A DNA stretch of 41,460 nt from Terriglobia bacterium (GCA_020073395.1 JAIQFF010000027.1:1-41460), one strand, 5' to 3'; shown: positions 10,338 to 18,950, counted from the first letter of the stretch. The notes: generated from the letters alone by a model not told the origin. Numbers and translations are program-made.

Positions 10338-12911
10338 CTACGCGACGGCGGCGGCGGCGGCCGAGGGGGCCAGGCTGACGATGCGGCCCATGCCCTGAGC
10401 CACGGCCGTTTCCAGTGCCTTGTCGGCGCGATTGATGACCTCGGTGACGATATCCACGGGATCGAACTGCTGCCGCACCACGGCTTCCGCCAGGCCCGCG
10501 CTGAAGGGAAGAATCTCGTCGGATAGTTTTACTTCCCCGAGCAGCTTGCGCAACTTCTCGACCGCCATCACCGCTTCCTTTTCCCCGGTTTCGCCGAGCA
10601 CCAGCGCAATCGTGGTCTTCTCGTAGCGGAAGGCAAGATCATTCTGCCGGATGTTGGCGGCGAAGAGCTGGCCGATCTGCTGCATGGCCGCTTCGACGGC
10701 TTTTTCTCCGTGCTCCTTTAACATGGCCGGGCTTTTACCAAACTGCATCAGGGTCACGGTAACCGGAGTGCTTTGCTGGACAGCGCGTCGCGTCTCTGCC
10801 ATCAAGAGGTCAATGTAGGAAGCGCGCTTGAGCAATCCTGATTGCTCGTCCGTGACCGACAAACTCTTGACCAGGCGGCGCAGCCCGGCATTGGTGAGGG
10901 CAATCACGATCTGTTCGCTGATGGTTTTAAGCACGACTACATCGGCGGAGTGCCAGCCCCGGGCGGTGCTTTGCGCCAGCAGCAGCACTCCCATCTGGTC
11001 TTGGCCGTCACTGAGCGGCAACGCCAGCAACGACGTGATGCCCAATTCCACCAGCACCGGCCGAATTTCCTCCAACTCCGGCGCGGCGGGTGCGTCGGTA
11101 ACGGTCAGGGTGCCGTTACTGATGGCGATGTCCTGCACGACCGTGACCAGCTTGCTCAAAGCTTTTACTTCTCCATCCTTTACGTTTTCGCCGTGGTACT
11201 CCTTGATCGCGCTGGGCACCATTCCCGGCTTGCGCGTGGCCACGATGCACCGGCTGAGCTTCCATTGCGCTCCGATCTCGGCGACCGCAGTGGACATGAC
11301 GGTTTCGGCATTGGTCTGGCGGTAGAGTTTGCGGGTAATGTCCGCCACCTTGGTGAAGCTATTGACGTCGGCGGATTCTGCCGGGGCTGACGTTCTCGCG
11401 GGCGCCGGCGGCGCTTTGGTCGCGGAGCTTGCGGCTCCGGCCGCTGGCAGTGGGCCAGAATCGCCACGATGCGGAGTCATGCCCGCAGCCAGATACAACT
11501 GCTGCAGGTCCTGATTGCGTTCTTCTTCCCGCGGAAAGAGTTCCTGAATGCGCTGCAGACGTTCAATCGCCTTGGTGCGCATTCCATACTGCACCAGGAT
11601 TTCAGCCTGCAGCATAAGGTCCTGCAAGGCAGCGGCGCCCAACGTCGGCCCTTCGGTCTTGGCCGGCTCCGAAGCCGTTTTCGCCATGCTGGTAAAGCGC
11701 GAGGCGATGACCTTGTAGCGGCTTTCGTCAATCTTGCCGCGCAGCAATTCCAGACGCTTCTGGTGGCCGGGCTCGTAGGCGTCCACGTCAGCGGCACGAT
11801 CCAGGCATTCGGCGGCCTTGGCATAGTTGCCCATGCCGCAATGCAGATCGAAAAGCTTGAGCAGGGTCTGGCAATAATCCCCTTCCCGATTGGAGGAGTT
11901 GAACAACTCGCTCATGAACTCCAGCAGATCGGGAGAACCACGATGCTTGGCCACCACATCCTGCATCAGGGCGACAAAGGCGCGCCGGTCGCCCTTATTG
12001 TGCTGGAATTGCTCCAGCTTGCGCGCGAGCGCAACGGCCTCCGCATCCTGCTGCGCGTCCACCAGCAGTCCGATCAGGTCTGCGACGTCTTGCTGGCGGG
12101 ACGGATTTGCCTTGAAAAGGTCCCAGACGAGCGGCTCTGCGTCGGTCAGGCGATTGGCGGACAGCAGGGCCTTCACGTAGGTCTCCCGCATTTCCACGCC
12201 TGCGTCCTTCGCCTTGGCCAGAGGCTCCAGAACAAATATGGCGGCCCCGACCTGGCCCTGCGCCATCAGACTCTTGCCGTAGGACAAGGCAATCCTGGGG
12301 TCGGTGGAGTCTTCGGTGTACGCCCGTTCGAACCACTGCGCGGCGTTGGCGCCGGAAGCTTCGGTCATCTCCGCCAGCTTGAGGAAGGCAGCGGCGGCGT
12401 TTGCTTTGTCTCCGGTCTGTGAACAGAGTTCCCCCAACCGCAGAAAGTTTCGTTCCGCTGGCTCCAGCGCCACCAGGCGCTTCAGCACTATCAGGCAATC
12501 CTGCTGGCGTCCATTCTTGGTCAGATCTTCAAGCGCACTCTCGTAGGTCTCGAGCGCGAGTTTCCGGTTCGACGTCTCAAGAATCTGCCCGAACTGGACC
12601 CTCTGGATGCTGGTGGGAACGGTGTAGCGGGCCAGCTTCTTGTAGGTGAGACTAGCGCGAGTGTTTTCTCCGGCCGCGATCTGCCTTTCAAAGAGCTCGC
12701 CCAGCAGCTTTACCGCCTCCGCAGTCCGTTGCAAAGAAAGGCAGATATCGGCTGCCATCTGGCGCACATTGTCGTTCTGCGGGTCATCCGAGAGGACCTG
12801 CAGATATTCGTCCAGAGCTTCGCCCGTCTTGCCTTTCTGCAAGAGCTTTTCGGCGCGCTCAACGCGTCGTGCGATCTCGGCTCGGTCCATTCGCTTGCTC
12901 GGCTCAGGCAT
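10338..12911 (-). CDS. TPR protein with GAF domain and degenerate GGDEF-like domain
   Basis: The product has 857 residues from the ATG at 12909-12911; a later ATG at 12888-12890 is also possible. Residues about 1-440 are helical repeats of TPR type (GEALDEYLQVLSDDPQNDNV, QWFERAYTEDSTDPRIALSYG). An Ala/Pro-rich linker follows. A GAF domain is at about 530-680 (LLALPLSDGQDQMGVLLLAQ). The C-terminal 160 residues have the fold pattern of a GGDEF domain, but the signature site reads RYEKTTIALVLGE (near residue 763) where RYGGDEF is expected. Diguanylate cyclase activity is therefore unlikely; it may bind a ligand or act as a scaffold. It is monocistronic and divergent from the permease. Confidence 0.8.
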   Translation of the reverse strand: MPEPSKRMDRAEIARRVERAEKLLQKGKTGEALDEYLQVLSDDPQNDNVRQMAADICLSLQRTAEAVKLLGELFERQIAAGENTRASLTYKKLARYTVPTSIQRVQFGQILETSNRKLALETYESALEDLTKNGRQQDCLIVLKRLVALEPAERNFLRLGELCSQTGDKANAAAAFLKLAEMTEASGANAAQWFERAYTEDSTDPRIALSYGKSLMAQGQVGAAIFVLEPLAKAKDAGVEMRETYVKALLSANRLTDAEPLVWDLFKANPSRQQDVADLIGLLVDAQQDAEAVALARKLEQFQHNKGDRRAFVALMQDVVAKHRGSPDLLEFMSELFNSSNREGDYCQTLLKLFDLHCGMGNYAKAAECLDRAADVDAYEPGHQKRLELLRGKIDESRYKVIASRFTSMAKTASEPAKTEGPTLGAAALQDLMLQAEILVQYGMRTKAIERLQRIQELFPREEERNQDLQQLYLAAGMTPHRGDSGPLPAAGAASSATKAPPAPARTSAPAESADVNSFTKVADITRKLYRQTNAETVMSTAVAEIGAQWKLSRCIVATRKPGMVPSAIKEYHGENVKDGEVKALSKLVTVVQDIAISNGTLTVTDAPAAPELEEIRPVLVELGITSLLALPLSDGQDQMGVLLLAQSTARGWHSADVVVLKTISEQIVIALTNAGLRRLVKSLSVTDEQSGLLKRASYIDLLMAETRRAVQQSTPVTVTLMQFGKSPAMLKEHGEKAVEAAMQQIGQLFAANIRQNDLAFRYEKTTIALVLGETGEKEAVMAVEKLRKLLGEVKLSDEILPFSAGLAEAVVRQQFDPVDIVTEVINRADKALETAVAQGMGRIVSLAPSAAAAAVA

Positions 12912-13047
12912 GAGAGACACGGGTAACGTGCGTAGTAACCCAAGTGAGATTTTAGGGGGCGGTTCCGGCAGCGGCAACGAAGTCGGGCTCCGTGGGGATT
13001 ACGAAAGTCATGAGTGAATATGTCTTTGTTGAAAAAAGGGTTTCTGT

Positions 13048-13060
13048 TATAGGTGCCGAA
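13048..13060 (+). promoter_or_regulatory. Possible -10 box giving a leaderless or near-leaderless permease mRNA
   Basis: TATAGG (13048-13053) is followed by exactly 6 nt and then the ATG at 13060. That is the spacing expected if transcription starts at the A of the start codon. No good -35 is visible. AGGTG at 13051-13055 could alternatively serve as a weak ribosome binding site. Confidence 0.35.
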
Positions 13061-14385
13061 TGCCTGCGGGGGTGGAACGAGGACTGCGTCACCAGCTGGG
13101 CGCCGGCCAAATGGCGATGGTCGCTGTCGGCGGGTCCATCGGTACTGGACTCTTGCTGGGATCCGCGGCAGCTCTCGAAATCGCCGGACCTGGAGTAATC
13201 CTCAGCTTTGTTCTGGCTGCATTCATTGGCCTGACCGTGACCATGGCGTTGGGCGAACTCTCCAGCGTGCATCCGGCGGCTGGGTCGTTCGGGGTGTATG
13301 CCGATCTTTATTTGAACCAGTGGGCAGGATTCATCGCTCGCGCCGGCTATTGGGCAGCCATTTCGATTTCGATCGGCGCGGAATTAGTGGCCTCCGCCAC
13401 CTATCTTGCATTTTGGTTTCCTTCCGTTCCGGCATTGTTCTGGGTGCTGATCTTCTCCGTTTTTCTGTTGCTGATCAATCTGCGCAGCGTGGGCAACTAC
13501 GCCCGCTTTGAATACTGGTTCGCGATGATCAAAGTGGCCACCATCGCGGTGTTTGTCGTGCTGGGAACAGGGTTGTTGCTCAGCGGCCGGGTGACGCCGG
13601 AGTACACGGCGCATGGCGGGTTTCTGCCCCGAGGCACCCTGGCGCCCCTGCTGGCCATGGGATTCGCTCTTTACACCTTTGGAGGAATTGAATTTGTGGC
13701 CATTACCACGGGAGAGTCACGCTCGCCGCAGGAAATTCCACGCGCCGTCAAGCTGACTTTCACCATACTGGCTTCCGTCTATCTGGGCGCGATCATCGTG
13801 CTCGTAGGCGTGATGCCATGGGACCGTGCCGGCGTTACCGAGAGCCCGTTTGTCACCGTGTTCCGGCACGCGCATATTCCGGCCGCCCCGCACATCATGA
13901 CCTTCGTGATACTGACGGCCGCCCTGTCGGGCGCCAATGCAGCGCTCTACGCTGCTTCGCACGTGCTCTTTTCGTTGGCGCGGACAGGATGGGCGCCCGC
14001 GGTTTTGGGACAACTGAATGCGGCCGGATCGCCCAAGCTGGCTTTATTGGCCTCGTCCTACGGAATCGTGGTTGCGCTGGTGCTGGAGAAGTGGGCACCG
14101 AAGGATGCCTTCGTCTCGATTCTGGGTGCGGCTCTGGTGGGAATGATGCTGGCCTGGCTGGTTTCACTGGCCGCTCACATTCAGTTCCGATGGAAGCTCT
14201 CAGCCAGCCAACTCGGGGCGTTGCCGATGCGTTCCCCTCTGGGGGCATGGGGCTCGGCGCTCGGGTTTGTGCTTATCCTTGTGGCATTCCTGGAGACCGG
14301 CTGGAACTCTCACTTGACGCTGGTGAGCGGAGGCGTGTACATGGTCGTACTGACCGCAGCCTATTTCCTGCTGAAGAAGAAGTAG
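13060..14385 (+). CDS. Amino acid permease, APC superfamily
   Basis: This is an inner-membrane secondary transporter for amino acids or related amines. The 441-residue product has about 12 hydrophobic segments and begins LRHQLGAGQMAMVAVGGSIGTGLLLGSA, the substrate-binding first helix of the AAT/GABA-permease group. Later segments include FGGIEFVAITTGESRSPQEIPRAVK, the conserved loop after the sixth helix. The length is slightly shorter than typical 450-480. It stands alone between the TPR gene and a repeat region. The kynureninase-like gene downstream is separated by about 390 nt, so a shared role in amino acid use is only a suggestion. The substrate cannot be told from sequence. Confidence 0.9.
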   Translation: MPAGVERGLRHQLGAGQMAMVAVGGSIGTGLLLGSAAALEIAGPGVILSFVLAAFIGLTVTMALGELSSVHPAAGSFGVYADLYLNQWAGFIARAGYWAAISISIGAELVASATYLAFWFPSVPALFWVLIFSVFLLLINLRSVGNYARFEYWFAMIKVATIAVFVVLGTGLLLSGRVTPEYTAHGGFLPRGTLAPLLAMGFALYTFGGIEFVAITTGESRSPQEIPRAVKLTFTILASVYLGAIIVLVGVMPWDRAGVTESPFVTVFRHAHIPAAPHIMTFVILTAALSGANAALYAASHVLFSLARTGWAPAVLGQLNAAGSPKLALLASSYGIVVALVLEKWAPKDAFVSILGAALVGMMLAWLVSLAAHIQFRWKLSASQLGALPMRSPLGAWGSALGFVLILVAFLETGWNSHLTLVSGGVYMVVLTAAYFLLKKK

Positions 14386-14388
14386 TAG

Positions 14389-14524
14389 TGTGGGGGGCAC
14401 TCCTGTCCGCCGCTTTTGATTTTGACTACCCCGTTCGATCGCTCGCTCTTGTAGTCCCAAAGCGCAAGCAACAACTAAAAAAATCAAATTCAAAGGCGAC
14501 GGGTAAGAGTGTCCGTCCCACACA
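14389..14524. repeat. Inverted pair of small hairpins downstream of the permease
   Basis: The left copy (GTGTGGGG, then GGCACTCCTGTCC) and the right copy (GGGTAAGAGTGTCC, then CCCACACA) face each other, as at 10178-10329. The spacer contains TTTTGATTTTGACTA, and its partial complement just before the right copy. The left copy may also act as a weak terminator for the permease. Confidence 0.6.
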
Positions 14525-14536
14525 GGCACCTTCTTT

Positions 14537-14647
14537 TTACATCGTGCTCATCCTTATGTAGCGGCGAACATCCGTCATACTCGAAATAAATACGTAGCTG
14601 GCGTACAGCAGGCCCACCGTTCCCACGATATTTCTGATGGTCTTCAT
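14537..14647 (-). CDS. 36-residue membrane-type protein, DUF6893-like
   Basis: The minus strand from the ATG at 14645-14647 encodes MKTIRNIVGTVGLLYASYVF, followed by ISSMTDVRRYIRMSTM, then TAA. The pattern is one hydrophobic segment followed by a short basic tail with a (L/T)xDxRRYxRxxxM signature. As I recall, this matches small proteins annotated as DUF6893 in Acidobacteriota. An AGGAG lies 13 nt upstream and a GGAAAG nearer the start. Function is unknown; one transmembrane helix is likely. Identification is from memory of the family pattern and the gene is very short, so confidence is moderate. Confidence 0.55.
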   Translation of the reverse strand: MKTIRNIVGTVGLLYASYVFISSMTDVRRYIRMSTM

Positions 14648-14766
14648 GGCTTTCCATTTGCTCCTGAATTCAATGAATGCAAAAAACAGAGATTGGATGC
14701 GGGGCAGAATCGCAGGGTTGTCGGACTGAATTCTGTTCGTCTTGTCGAGGTAAACAGCCGCGGAAG

Positions 14767-14779
14767 TACAATGTCGGAA
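14767..14779 (+). promoter_or_regulatory. -10 box placed for a leaderless mRNA
   Basis: TACAAT (14767-14772; 5 of 6 to consensus) is followed by 6 nt and the ATG at 14779. A TTGTCG at 14742-14747 lies 19 nt upstream as a possible -35. No ribosome binding site is present. Confidence 0.5.
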
Positions 14780-15945
14780 TGGCCGACGATCTTCTGCGCT
14801 ATCGCTCGCAGTTCCCCATCCTGGAACGCAGCACCTACCTGATCAGCAATTCGCTGGGCGCCATGCCTCAGGGCGTTTACGAAGCCGTGAAGGGTTACGC
14901 CGACACATGGGCCACCCGCGGCGTGCGGGCATGGGAAGAGCGCTGGTGGATGCTGGCCGCCCAGGTGGGTGACGAGATTGGCACGCTCATGAACGCTGCT
15001 CCGGGCTCGGTTTCGACCCACCAAAATGTGACCACCTGCCAGGCAGTGGTAGCTTCCTGCTTCGATTTCTCCGGCAAACGCAACAAAGTGGTGTACAGCG
15101 ACCTGAACTTCCCCTCGGTGATGTATTTCTGGGAGGCGCAACGGGCCTATGGGGCGCGCGTTCACATGGTCAAGACCGACGACGGGATCACCGTTTCCAC
15201 CGACCGACTACTGGATGCGATCGATGAACAGACTTTGCTGGTCCCGGTATCGCACGTGATCTTCAGAAGCGCCTATATTCAGGATGCGAAAGCTATCGTC
15301 GAGAAGGCCCACCGGGTTGGCGCACAGGTAGTGCTCGACACTTTTCAGTCGCTGGGCACAGTGCCAGTCGATGTGCAGGCGCTGGATGTTGACTTTACCT
15401 GTGGCGGAGTTTTGAAGTGGCTATGCGGAGGACCCGGCGTCGCCTACTTGTATGTTCGCCCTGACTTGGGAAAGAAGCTCCAGCCAAAATTCACTGGCTG
15501 GTTCGCACATCAGAATCCCTTCGGTTTCGAAATCGGACCCACTCGCTACGGCGAGCCGCCGTTCCGCTTCATGAACGGGACCTCGCACATACCAGCCTTG
15601 GAAGCGGCGCGGCCCGGGTTGAAGATCATTGCGGAGGTCGGCATCGAACGCATCCGAGAGAAATCGAAGCGCCAGACTTTCCGATTGATCGAATTGGCTT
15701 CGGAGCGCGGTTGGCGAGTGAATTCGCCTCGCCACCCCGACCAACGCGGCGGAACGGTTTCGATCGAGATGCCCGATGCCGAGGAGGTCTGCCGCGAGCT
15801 GCTCAAGCGCGACATCCTGGTGGACTATCGCCCCCAAGCCGGCGTGCGTATGGCTCCGCACTTCTACAATCAAGATGAGGAATTGGAAACGGCCATTGCG
15901 GCGGTGGATGAAATTCTGAAAGAGCGCTCTGTAACCACAAAGTGA
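14779..15945 (+). CDS. Kynureninase-like PLP enzyme (aminotransferase class V)
   Basis: This is a PLP-dependent fold-type I enzyme of 388 residues. The start region YLISNSLGAMPQGVYEAV and RAWEERWWMLAAQVGDEIG resemble kynureninase. Asp187 in VVLDTFQSLGTVPVD should bind the pyridine nitrogen. Lys213 in TCGGVLKWLCGGPGVAYLYV is the likely Schiff-base lysine. FTGWFAHQNPF and NGTSHIPALEAARPGL also fit the kynureninase branch. Kynureninase releases anthranilate and alanine from kynurenine, but no tryptophan dioxygenase or other pathway gene is adjacent, so the substrate is inferred. The frame stays open 34 codons upstream without homology. The ATG at 14779 fits both the family start and the -10 spacing. 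Confidence 0.8.
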   Translation: MADDLLRYRSQFPILERSTYLISNSLGAMPQGVYEAVKGYADTWATRGVRAWEERWWMLAAQVGDEIGTLMNAAPGSVSTHQNVTTCQAVVASCFDFSGKRNKVVYSDLNFPSVMYFWEAQRAYGARVHMVKTDDGITVSTDRLLDAIDEQTLLVPVSHVIFRSAYIQDAKAIVEKAHRVGAQVVLDTFQSLGTVPVDVQALDVDFTCGGVLKWLCGGPGVAYLYVRPDLGKKLQPKFTGWFAHQNPFGFEIGPTRYGEPPFRFMNGTSHIPALEAARPGLKIIAEVGIERIREKSKRQTFRLIELASERGWRVNSPRHPDQRGGTVSIEMPDAEEVCRELLKRDILVDYRPQAGVRMAPHFYNQDEELETAIAAVDEILKERSVTTK

Positions 15946-15956
15946 ATGAATGATGG

Positions 15957-15986
15957 ATGGAGGACGGGTGTCCCCGCCCGTCAATG
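15957..15986. repeat. Small hairpin of the covarying family
   Basis: GACGGGTG pairs with CGCCCGTC (one G-T pair) around TCCC. It lies 12 nt downstream of the kynureninase-like gene. No T-run follows, so a terminator role is uncertain. Confidence 0.5.
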
Positions 15987-16071
15987 GAGACGTAAGCGTT
16001 CCACTTGTGCAGCCAAGCAAAGGCCGGCTACGCGGTCACCAGCCTTCTCACCTCCCTATCTCCGCTGCCCA

Positions 16072-16086
16072 TATAAAATGACACGG
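16072..16086 (+). promoter_or_regulatory. -10 box placed for a leaderless mRNA with GTG start
   Basis: TATAAAAT (16072-16079) is followed by GACACG and then the GTG at 16086. No ribosome binding site is present, and no clear -35 is seen at the expected distance. Confidence 0.5.
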
Positions 16087-16856
16087 TGACCGATCTCGTC
16101 CGCATTGGAATTCTCGGGGATTACGACCCCAAGTCTCCGACTCTTCCCGCAGTCGAGAAGTCACTGCAGCACGCTGCCGCACAGTTGAATATGCCAGTCG
16201 AAGGAGAGTGGATCGCAACGCCGAGCCTGCTCGCATCCGACACCCAGAAAAAGCTGGAGAGCTTTGACGGTCTTTGGGCCGCGCCCGGCAGTCCCTACAA
16301 GAGTTTTGATGGAATGTTGAAGGGCATAGAATTTGCGCGCCGGCGCGACTGGCCTTTCCTCGGCACCTGCGGCGGTTTTCAATACGCCCTGATCGAGTGC
16401 GCCCGCAATGTCCTGGGCATCACGGACGCGGACAGCGCGGAGAACAATTCCGGTTCGAAAAACATCATTATTTATCCGGTAGCCTGCGCCGTGCCCAATC
16501 GCGTCAAGGGCAAACCCAAGCTTTCTGGTTCGATACCGGAAATCCGCCTGCGTCCCGGTTCCTATCTGCAGTCGTATTATTCGCAGGACACGGTAGCCGA
16601 AGAATTCTTCTGCAACTTCGAAGTCAATCCCGACTATGAATGGGCGGCCATGGAAGCCGGGTTCCCGGTGGTGGCACGCGGCCCCCAAGGCGAGATCCGG
16701 GCCATCGAGTCGCCCACCCATCGTTTTTATATCGCGACCTTGTTCCAACCGCAGCTTTCTTCCCAACCCGGCAAGCCCCACCCTCTGGTGCTCGCCTTCG
16801 TGCAAGCCGCCGCCGACTGGGGAAAGAAGAAACTGGATGACAGCGTTTTGGAGTAG
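16086..16856 (+). CDS. Stand-alone CTP-synthase-type glutamine amidotransferase domain, catalytic His/Glu replaced
   Basis: The product is 256 residues from a GTG start and equals only the C-terminal amidotransferase domain of CTP synthase; the synthetase domain is absent. VRIGILGDYDPKSPTLPAVE, LWAAPGSPY and FLGTCGGFQYALIE (nucleophile Cys95) match that domain. Near the end, CTP synthases have FHPEF followed by PGKPHPL. Here it reads FQPQL (Gln221, Gln223) before PGKPHPL, so the catalytic His and Glu are missing while the Cys elbow is kept. Ordinary glutaminase activity is therefore doubtful. As I recall, this family is annotated as CTP synthase C-terminal region-related (seleno)protein, some members having Sec at the nucleophile; this copy has Cys. 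No partner gene is adjacent. Confidence 0.82.
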   Translation: MTDLVRIGILGDYDPKSPTLPAVEKSLQHAAAQLNMPVEGEWIATPSLLASDTQKKLESFDGLWAAPGSPYKSFDGMLKGIEFARRRDWPFLGTCGGFQYALIECARNVLGITDADSAENNSGSKNIIIYPVACAVPNRVKGKPKLSGSIPEIRLRPGSYLQSYYSQDTVAEEFFCNFEVNPDYEWAAMEAGFPVVARGPQGEIRAIESPTHRFYIATLFQPQLSSQPGKPHPLVLAFVQAAADWGKKKLDDSVLE

Positions 16857-16888
16857 CGGGCATCGAGCGTCAGACCTCGGCAACAAAC

Positions 16889-16975
16889 ATGTAGGGACGG
16901 GTCGGAGCCTGCCCTGCGCGAAGTCGAAGGACCCGTCCAGGTCGAGCGCAGCTCGACAGCCAGAACCGACCACGA
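16889..16975. repeat. Repeat mosaic between the amidotransferase and DDN genes
   Basis: GTAGGGACGGG (hairpin-family flank) is followed by CGAAGTCGAAGGACC (a piece of the GTCATCCTGAG...GTCGAAGGACC family) and a GTCGAGCGCAGCTCGAC palindrome. No gene is seen in 16857-17022. Confidence 0.5.
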
Positions 16976-17022
16976 TTCCGCGCGGACAAACACGATCGAG
17001 TTCTCAACTTCCCGGAAGAATC

Positions 17023-17472
17023 TTATGTCGGCGTTAGCTCGAACGCTGGATAGCTCTGCACCAGTTCACGAAAAGTCTCGACCGGTGACTCGGCCGGCAC
17101 TGGAAAGTAGCGTTGCACCTCGCGCTTGAACTGATCCAGATAGGCCTTTAAGATTTCCGGTTTCTCCTGATCTGAGAGAGCTCGAAGCCGGAGCTGCTGC
17201 CGCTTGCTTCCCTTCTTGAGCGTGACTTCTCCAGCCGCTTCTGCGTTGCGCACCCACTGTGTGCGTCCACGCGGGGCCACCAGAAACCGTTTCCCGCCGA
17301 GTTCCAGCAGATCGATCGGGGTGGAGTAGATCTTCCCGCTCTTGCGTCCGCGCACCTGCAGCAGGTAGTTATGGGAAAAACCCAGGCCCAGCCCCACCAC
17401 AAATCCAAAAATGCGATTGAACACGCGTTCGCCCGCGCTGGGCGCACGAAATGAAGGCATAGAGGAATTCAT
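17023..17472 (-). CDS. Nitroreductase/quinone reductase family protein (F420-type, DDN-like split barrel)
   Basis: The protein has 149 residues from the ATG at 17470-17472; a TTG two codons earlier is also in frame. The core LQVRGRKSGKIYSTPIDLLE and RFLVAPRGRTQWVRNAEAAGEVTL is the signature of the deazaflavin-dependent nitroreductase (DDN) family. Those enzymes use a split beta-barrel to bind F420 and reduce quinones or nitro compounds. Whether this organism makes F420 cannot be seen here; some family members may use FMN or have other roles. AGGATAGAG upstream can serve as ribosome binding site. It lies downstream of msrB on the same strand, about 155 nt away across a hairpin element. Confidence 0.8.
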   Translation of the reverse strand: MNSSMPSFRAPSAGERVFNRIFGFVVGLGLGFSHNYLLQVRGRKSGKIYSTPIDLLELGGKRFLVAPRGRTQWVRNAEAAGEVTLKKGSKRQQLRLRALSDQEKPEILKAYLDQFKREVQRYFPVPAESPVETFRELVQSYPAFELTPT

Positions 17473-17541
17473 ATTCAAACTCTATCCTGAATTGTAATCC
17501 CGAGCGCGGCCTTGGGATTGCGTTCGCATCAGCTAAATCGT

Positions 17542-17590
17542 GCCGGGCGTTGCCCGGCTGGGCGGGTGAGGGCACCCGCTCCTACGTGGG
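17542..17590. repeat. Bipartite covarying hairpin element
   Basis: GCCGGGC/GCCCGGC around GTT (17542-17558) and GCGGGTG/CACCCGC around AGGG (17562-17579), then CTCCTACGTGGG. The layout equals that at 7861-7907, with different paired stems. Confidence 0.75.
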
Positions 17591-17628
17591 CCGGAGGGCG
17601 GAGAACTACGCTGCAGGAACGTCGAGGG

Positions 17629-18234
17629 CTAGGTTTGCTTCACGAACTTCAGTGAAGCCGAATTCATGCAATAGCGAAGCCCCGTAGGCTGAGGCCCGTC
17701 ATCGAAGACGTGCCCCAAATGCGCGTCACACAGGGTGCAGGCAACCGCGCTCCGCACCATACCGTAACTGGTGTCGTTGATGGTCCGAACATTCTCCCGT
17801 GCGATCGGTTGCCAGAAGCTGGGCCAGCCGGTGCCGGATTCAAACTTCGTCTCCGAGCTGAACAGCGCGTTGTCGCAACAGATGCAGCGGTAGAGACCCT
17901 TGTCGTGCAGGTTCCAATACTTTCCGCTGAACGCAATTTCAGTGTCGGCATGACGCGTGATGTCGAACTGCCCCGGGGACAGTTGCTGGCGCCACTGCTC
18001 GTCACTCTTCACCACTTTGGGGACGCGAACTTTTTGCAGGCGCTGCCCGGAATCGGAGAACTGCACGATGGTGACTTCCCCGGGGTCGCCCTTGGGCATG
18101 GCCGCTTCGATGAGCCGCGGCTTCCGCAGCGACCATAGGGCAGCGCCGGCGATTGCAGAAAGGGAAATACCCAGAAAGGCGCGGCGCCGCACCTTCACCG
18201 ATGAATCATCCCGATCAAGCTCTGAGTCAAACAT
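17629..18234 (-). CDS. msrB: Exported peptide-methionine (R)-S-oxide reductase MsrB
   Basis: MsrB reduces methionine-R-sulfoxide in proteins. The 201-residue product has an N-terminal [19 protein letters not shown] stretch, which resembles a Tat or membrane signal, so it likely works outside the cytoplasm. The MsrB domain begins near residue 78. It has zinc Cys pairs 117/120 (CICC) and 166/169 (CTLC), [17 protein letters not shown] and the catalytic Cys189 in RYCMNSASL. The start at 18232-18234 has AAGGAG 6 nt upstream. It follows msrA by 41 nt on the same strand, so both sulfoxide stereoisomers would be repaired together. Confidence 0.95.
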   Translation of the reverse strand: MFDSELDRDDSSVKVRRRAFLGISLSAIAGAALWSLRKPRLIEAAMPKGDPGEVTIVQFSDSGQRLQKVRVPKVVKSDEQWRQQLSPGQFDITRHADTEIAFSGKYWNLHDKGLYRCICCDNALFSSETKFESGTGWPSFWQPIARENVRTINDTSYGMVRSAVACTLCDAHLGHVFDDGPQPTGLRYCMNSASLKFVKQT

Positions 18235-18275
18235 AGCTCACTCCTTGACCTGCCTTCGCCACCGAACCTGCTGCC

Positions 18276-18950
18276 CTACTTGCCCGTGTAGAGTTCCGGA
18301 AACTGCTGCTTCAGATGCACCACCTTCGGCGCATCGTTATAGACGATGTAAAGCTGGTCCGGGTGACGCGTCGCATAATCCTGGTGATACGCCTCGGCAG
18401 GATAGAACGCCTTCAGTGGAACCACCTGGGTCACGATCGGCCGTGGAAATACTTTGCCTTTGTCGAGCTGTGCGATATACGCTTCCGCAATTTTCTTCTG
18501 TTCGTCGTTGGCGTAGAAAATCACCGAGCGATACTGCGTACCGTCGTCCGGCCCCTGCCGATTCAGCTGCGTGGGATCGTGGGCCACCGAAAAAAACACC
18601 CGCAGCAGTTCTCCGTATGTTATCTGCGCCGGATCATAAGTAATTTTCACTGACTCGGCGTGTCCGGTTTCGCCCGTACTTACGATTTCATACTGCGCGG
18701 TTTTGGCATCGCCTCCGGAGTATCCCGAAGTCGCGCTGATTACGCCTTTCACATGCTGGAAGACGGCCTGTATGCCCCAGAAACATCCGCCCGCCACCAC
18801 CGCGGTTTGCTGACCCGGCGCAGCGGCTTTGGCCGAATCGACGGCCGGACCCGGCACCGCGGCACCGGCAGCACTTCTCGCGCTGCACGCCACCGTGCCC
18901 CCGACCAGAACCAGGAACAATAAGAAGATATGAGCAGAGAATCTGAACAT
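18276..18950 (-). CDS. msrA: Exported peptide-methionine (S)-S-oxide reductase MsrA
   Basis: MsrA reduces methionine-S-sulfoxide. The 224-residue product (ATG at 18948-18950, AGGAG 8 nt upstream) starts with a hydrophobic export signal ending GGTVACSARSA. This could be a poor lipobox at Cys22 or a signal peptidase I site. The catalytic motif GGCFWGIQAVFQ has Cys56. GYSGGDAKTAQYEIVSTGETGHAESVKI, the Tyr/Asp/Glu substrate pocket residues and the HQDYATRHPDQLY end are all present. It is the first gene of an msrA-msrB pair, both exported, suggesting an envelope repair system for oxidised methionine. Confidence 0.95.
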   Translation of the reverse strand: MFRFSAHIFLLFLVLVGGTVACSARSAAGAAVPGPAVDSAKAAAPGQQTAVVAGGCFWGIQAVFQHVKGVISATSGYSGGDAKTAQYEIVSTGETGHAESVKITYDPAQITYGELLRVFFSVAHDPTQLNRQGPDDGTQYRSVIFYANDEQKKIAEAYIAQLDKGKVFPRPIVTQVVPLKAFYPAEAYHQDYATRHPDQLYIVYNDAPKVVHLKQQFPELYTGK

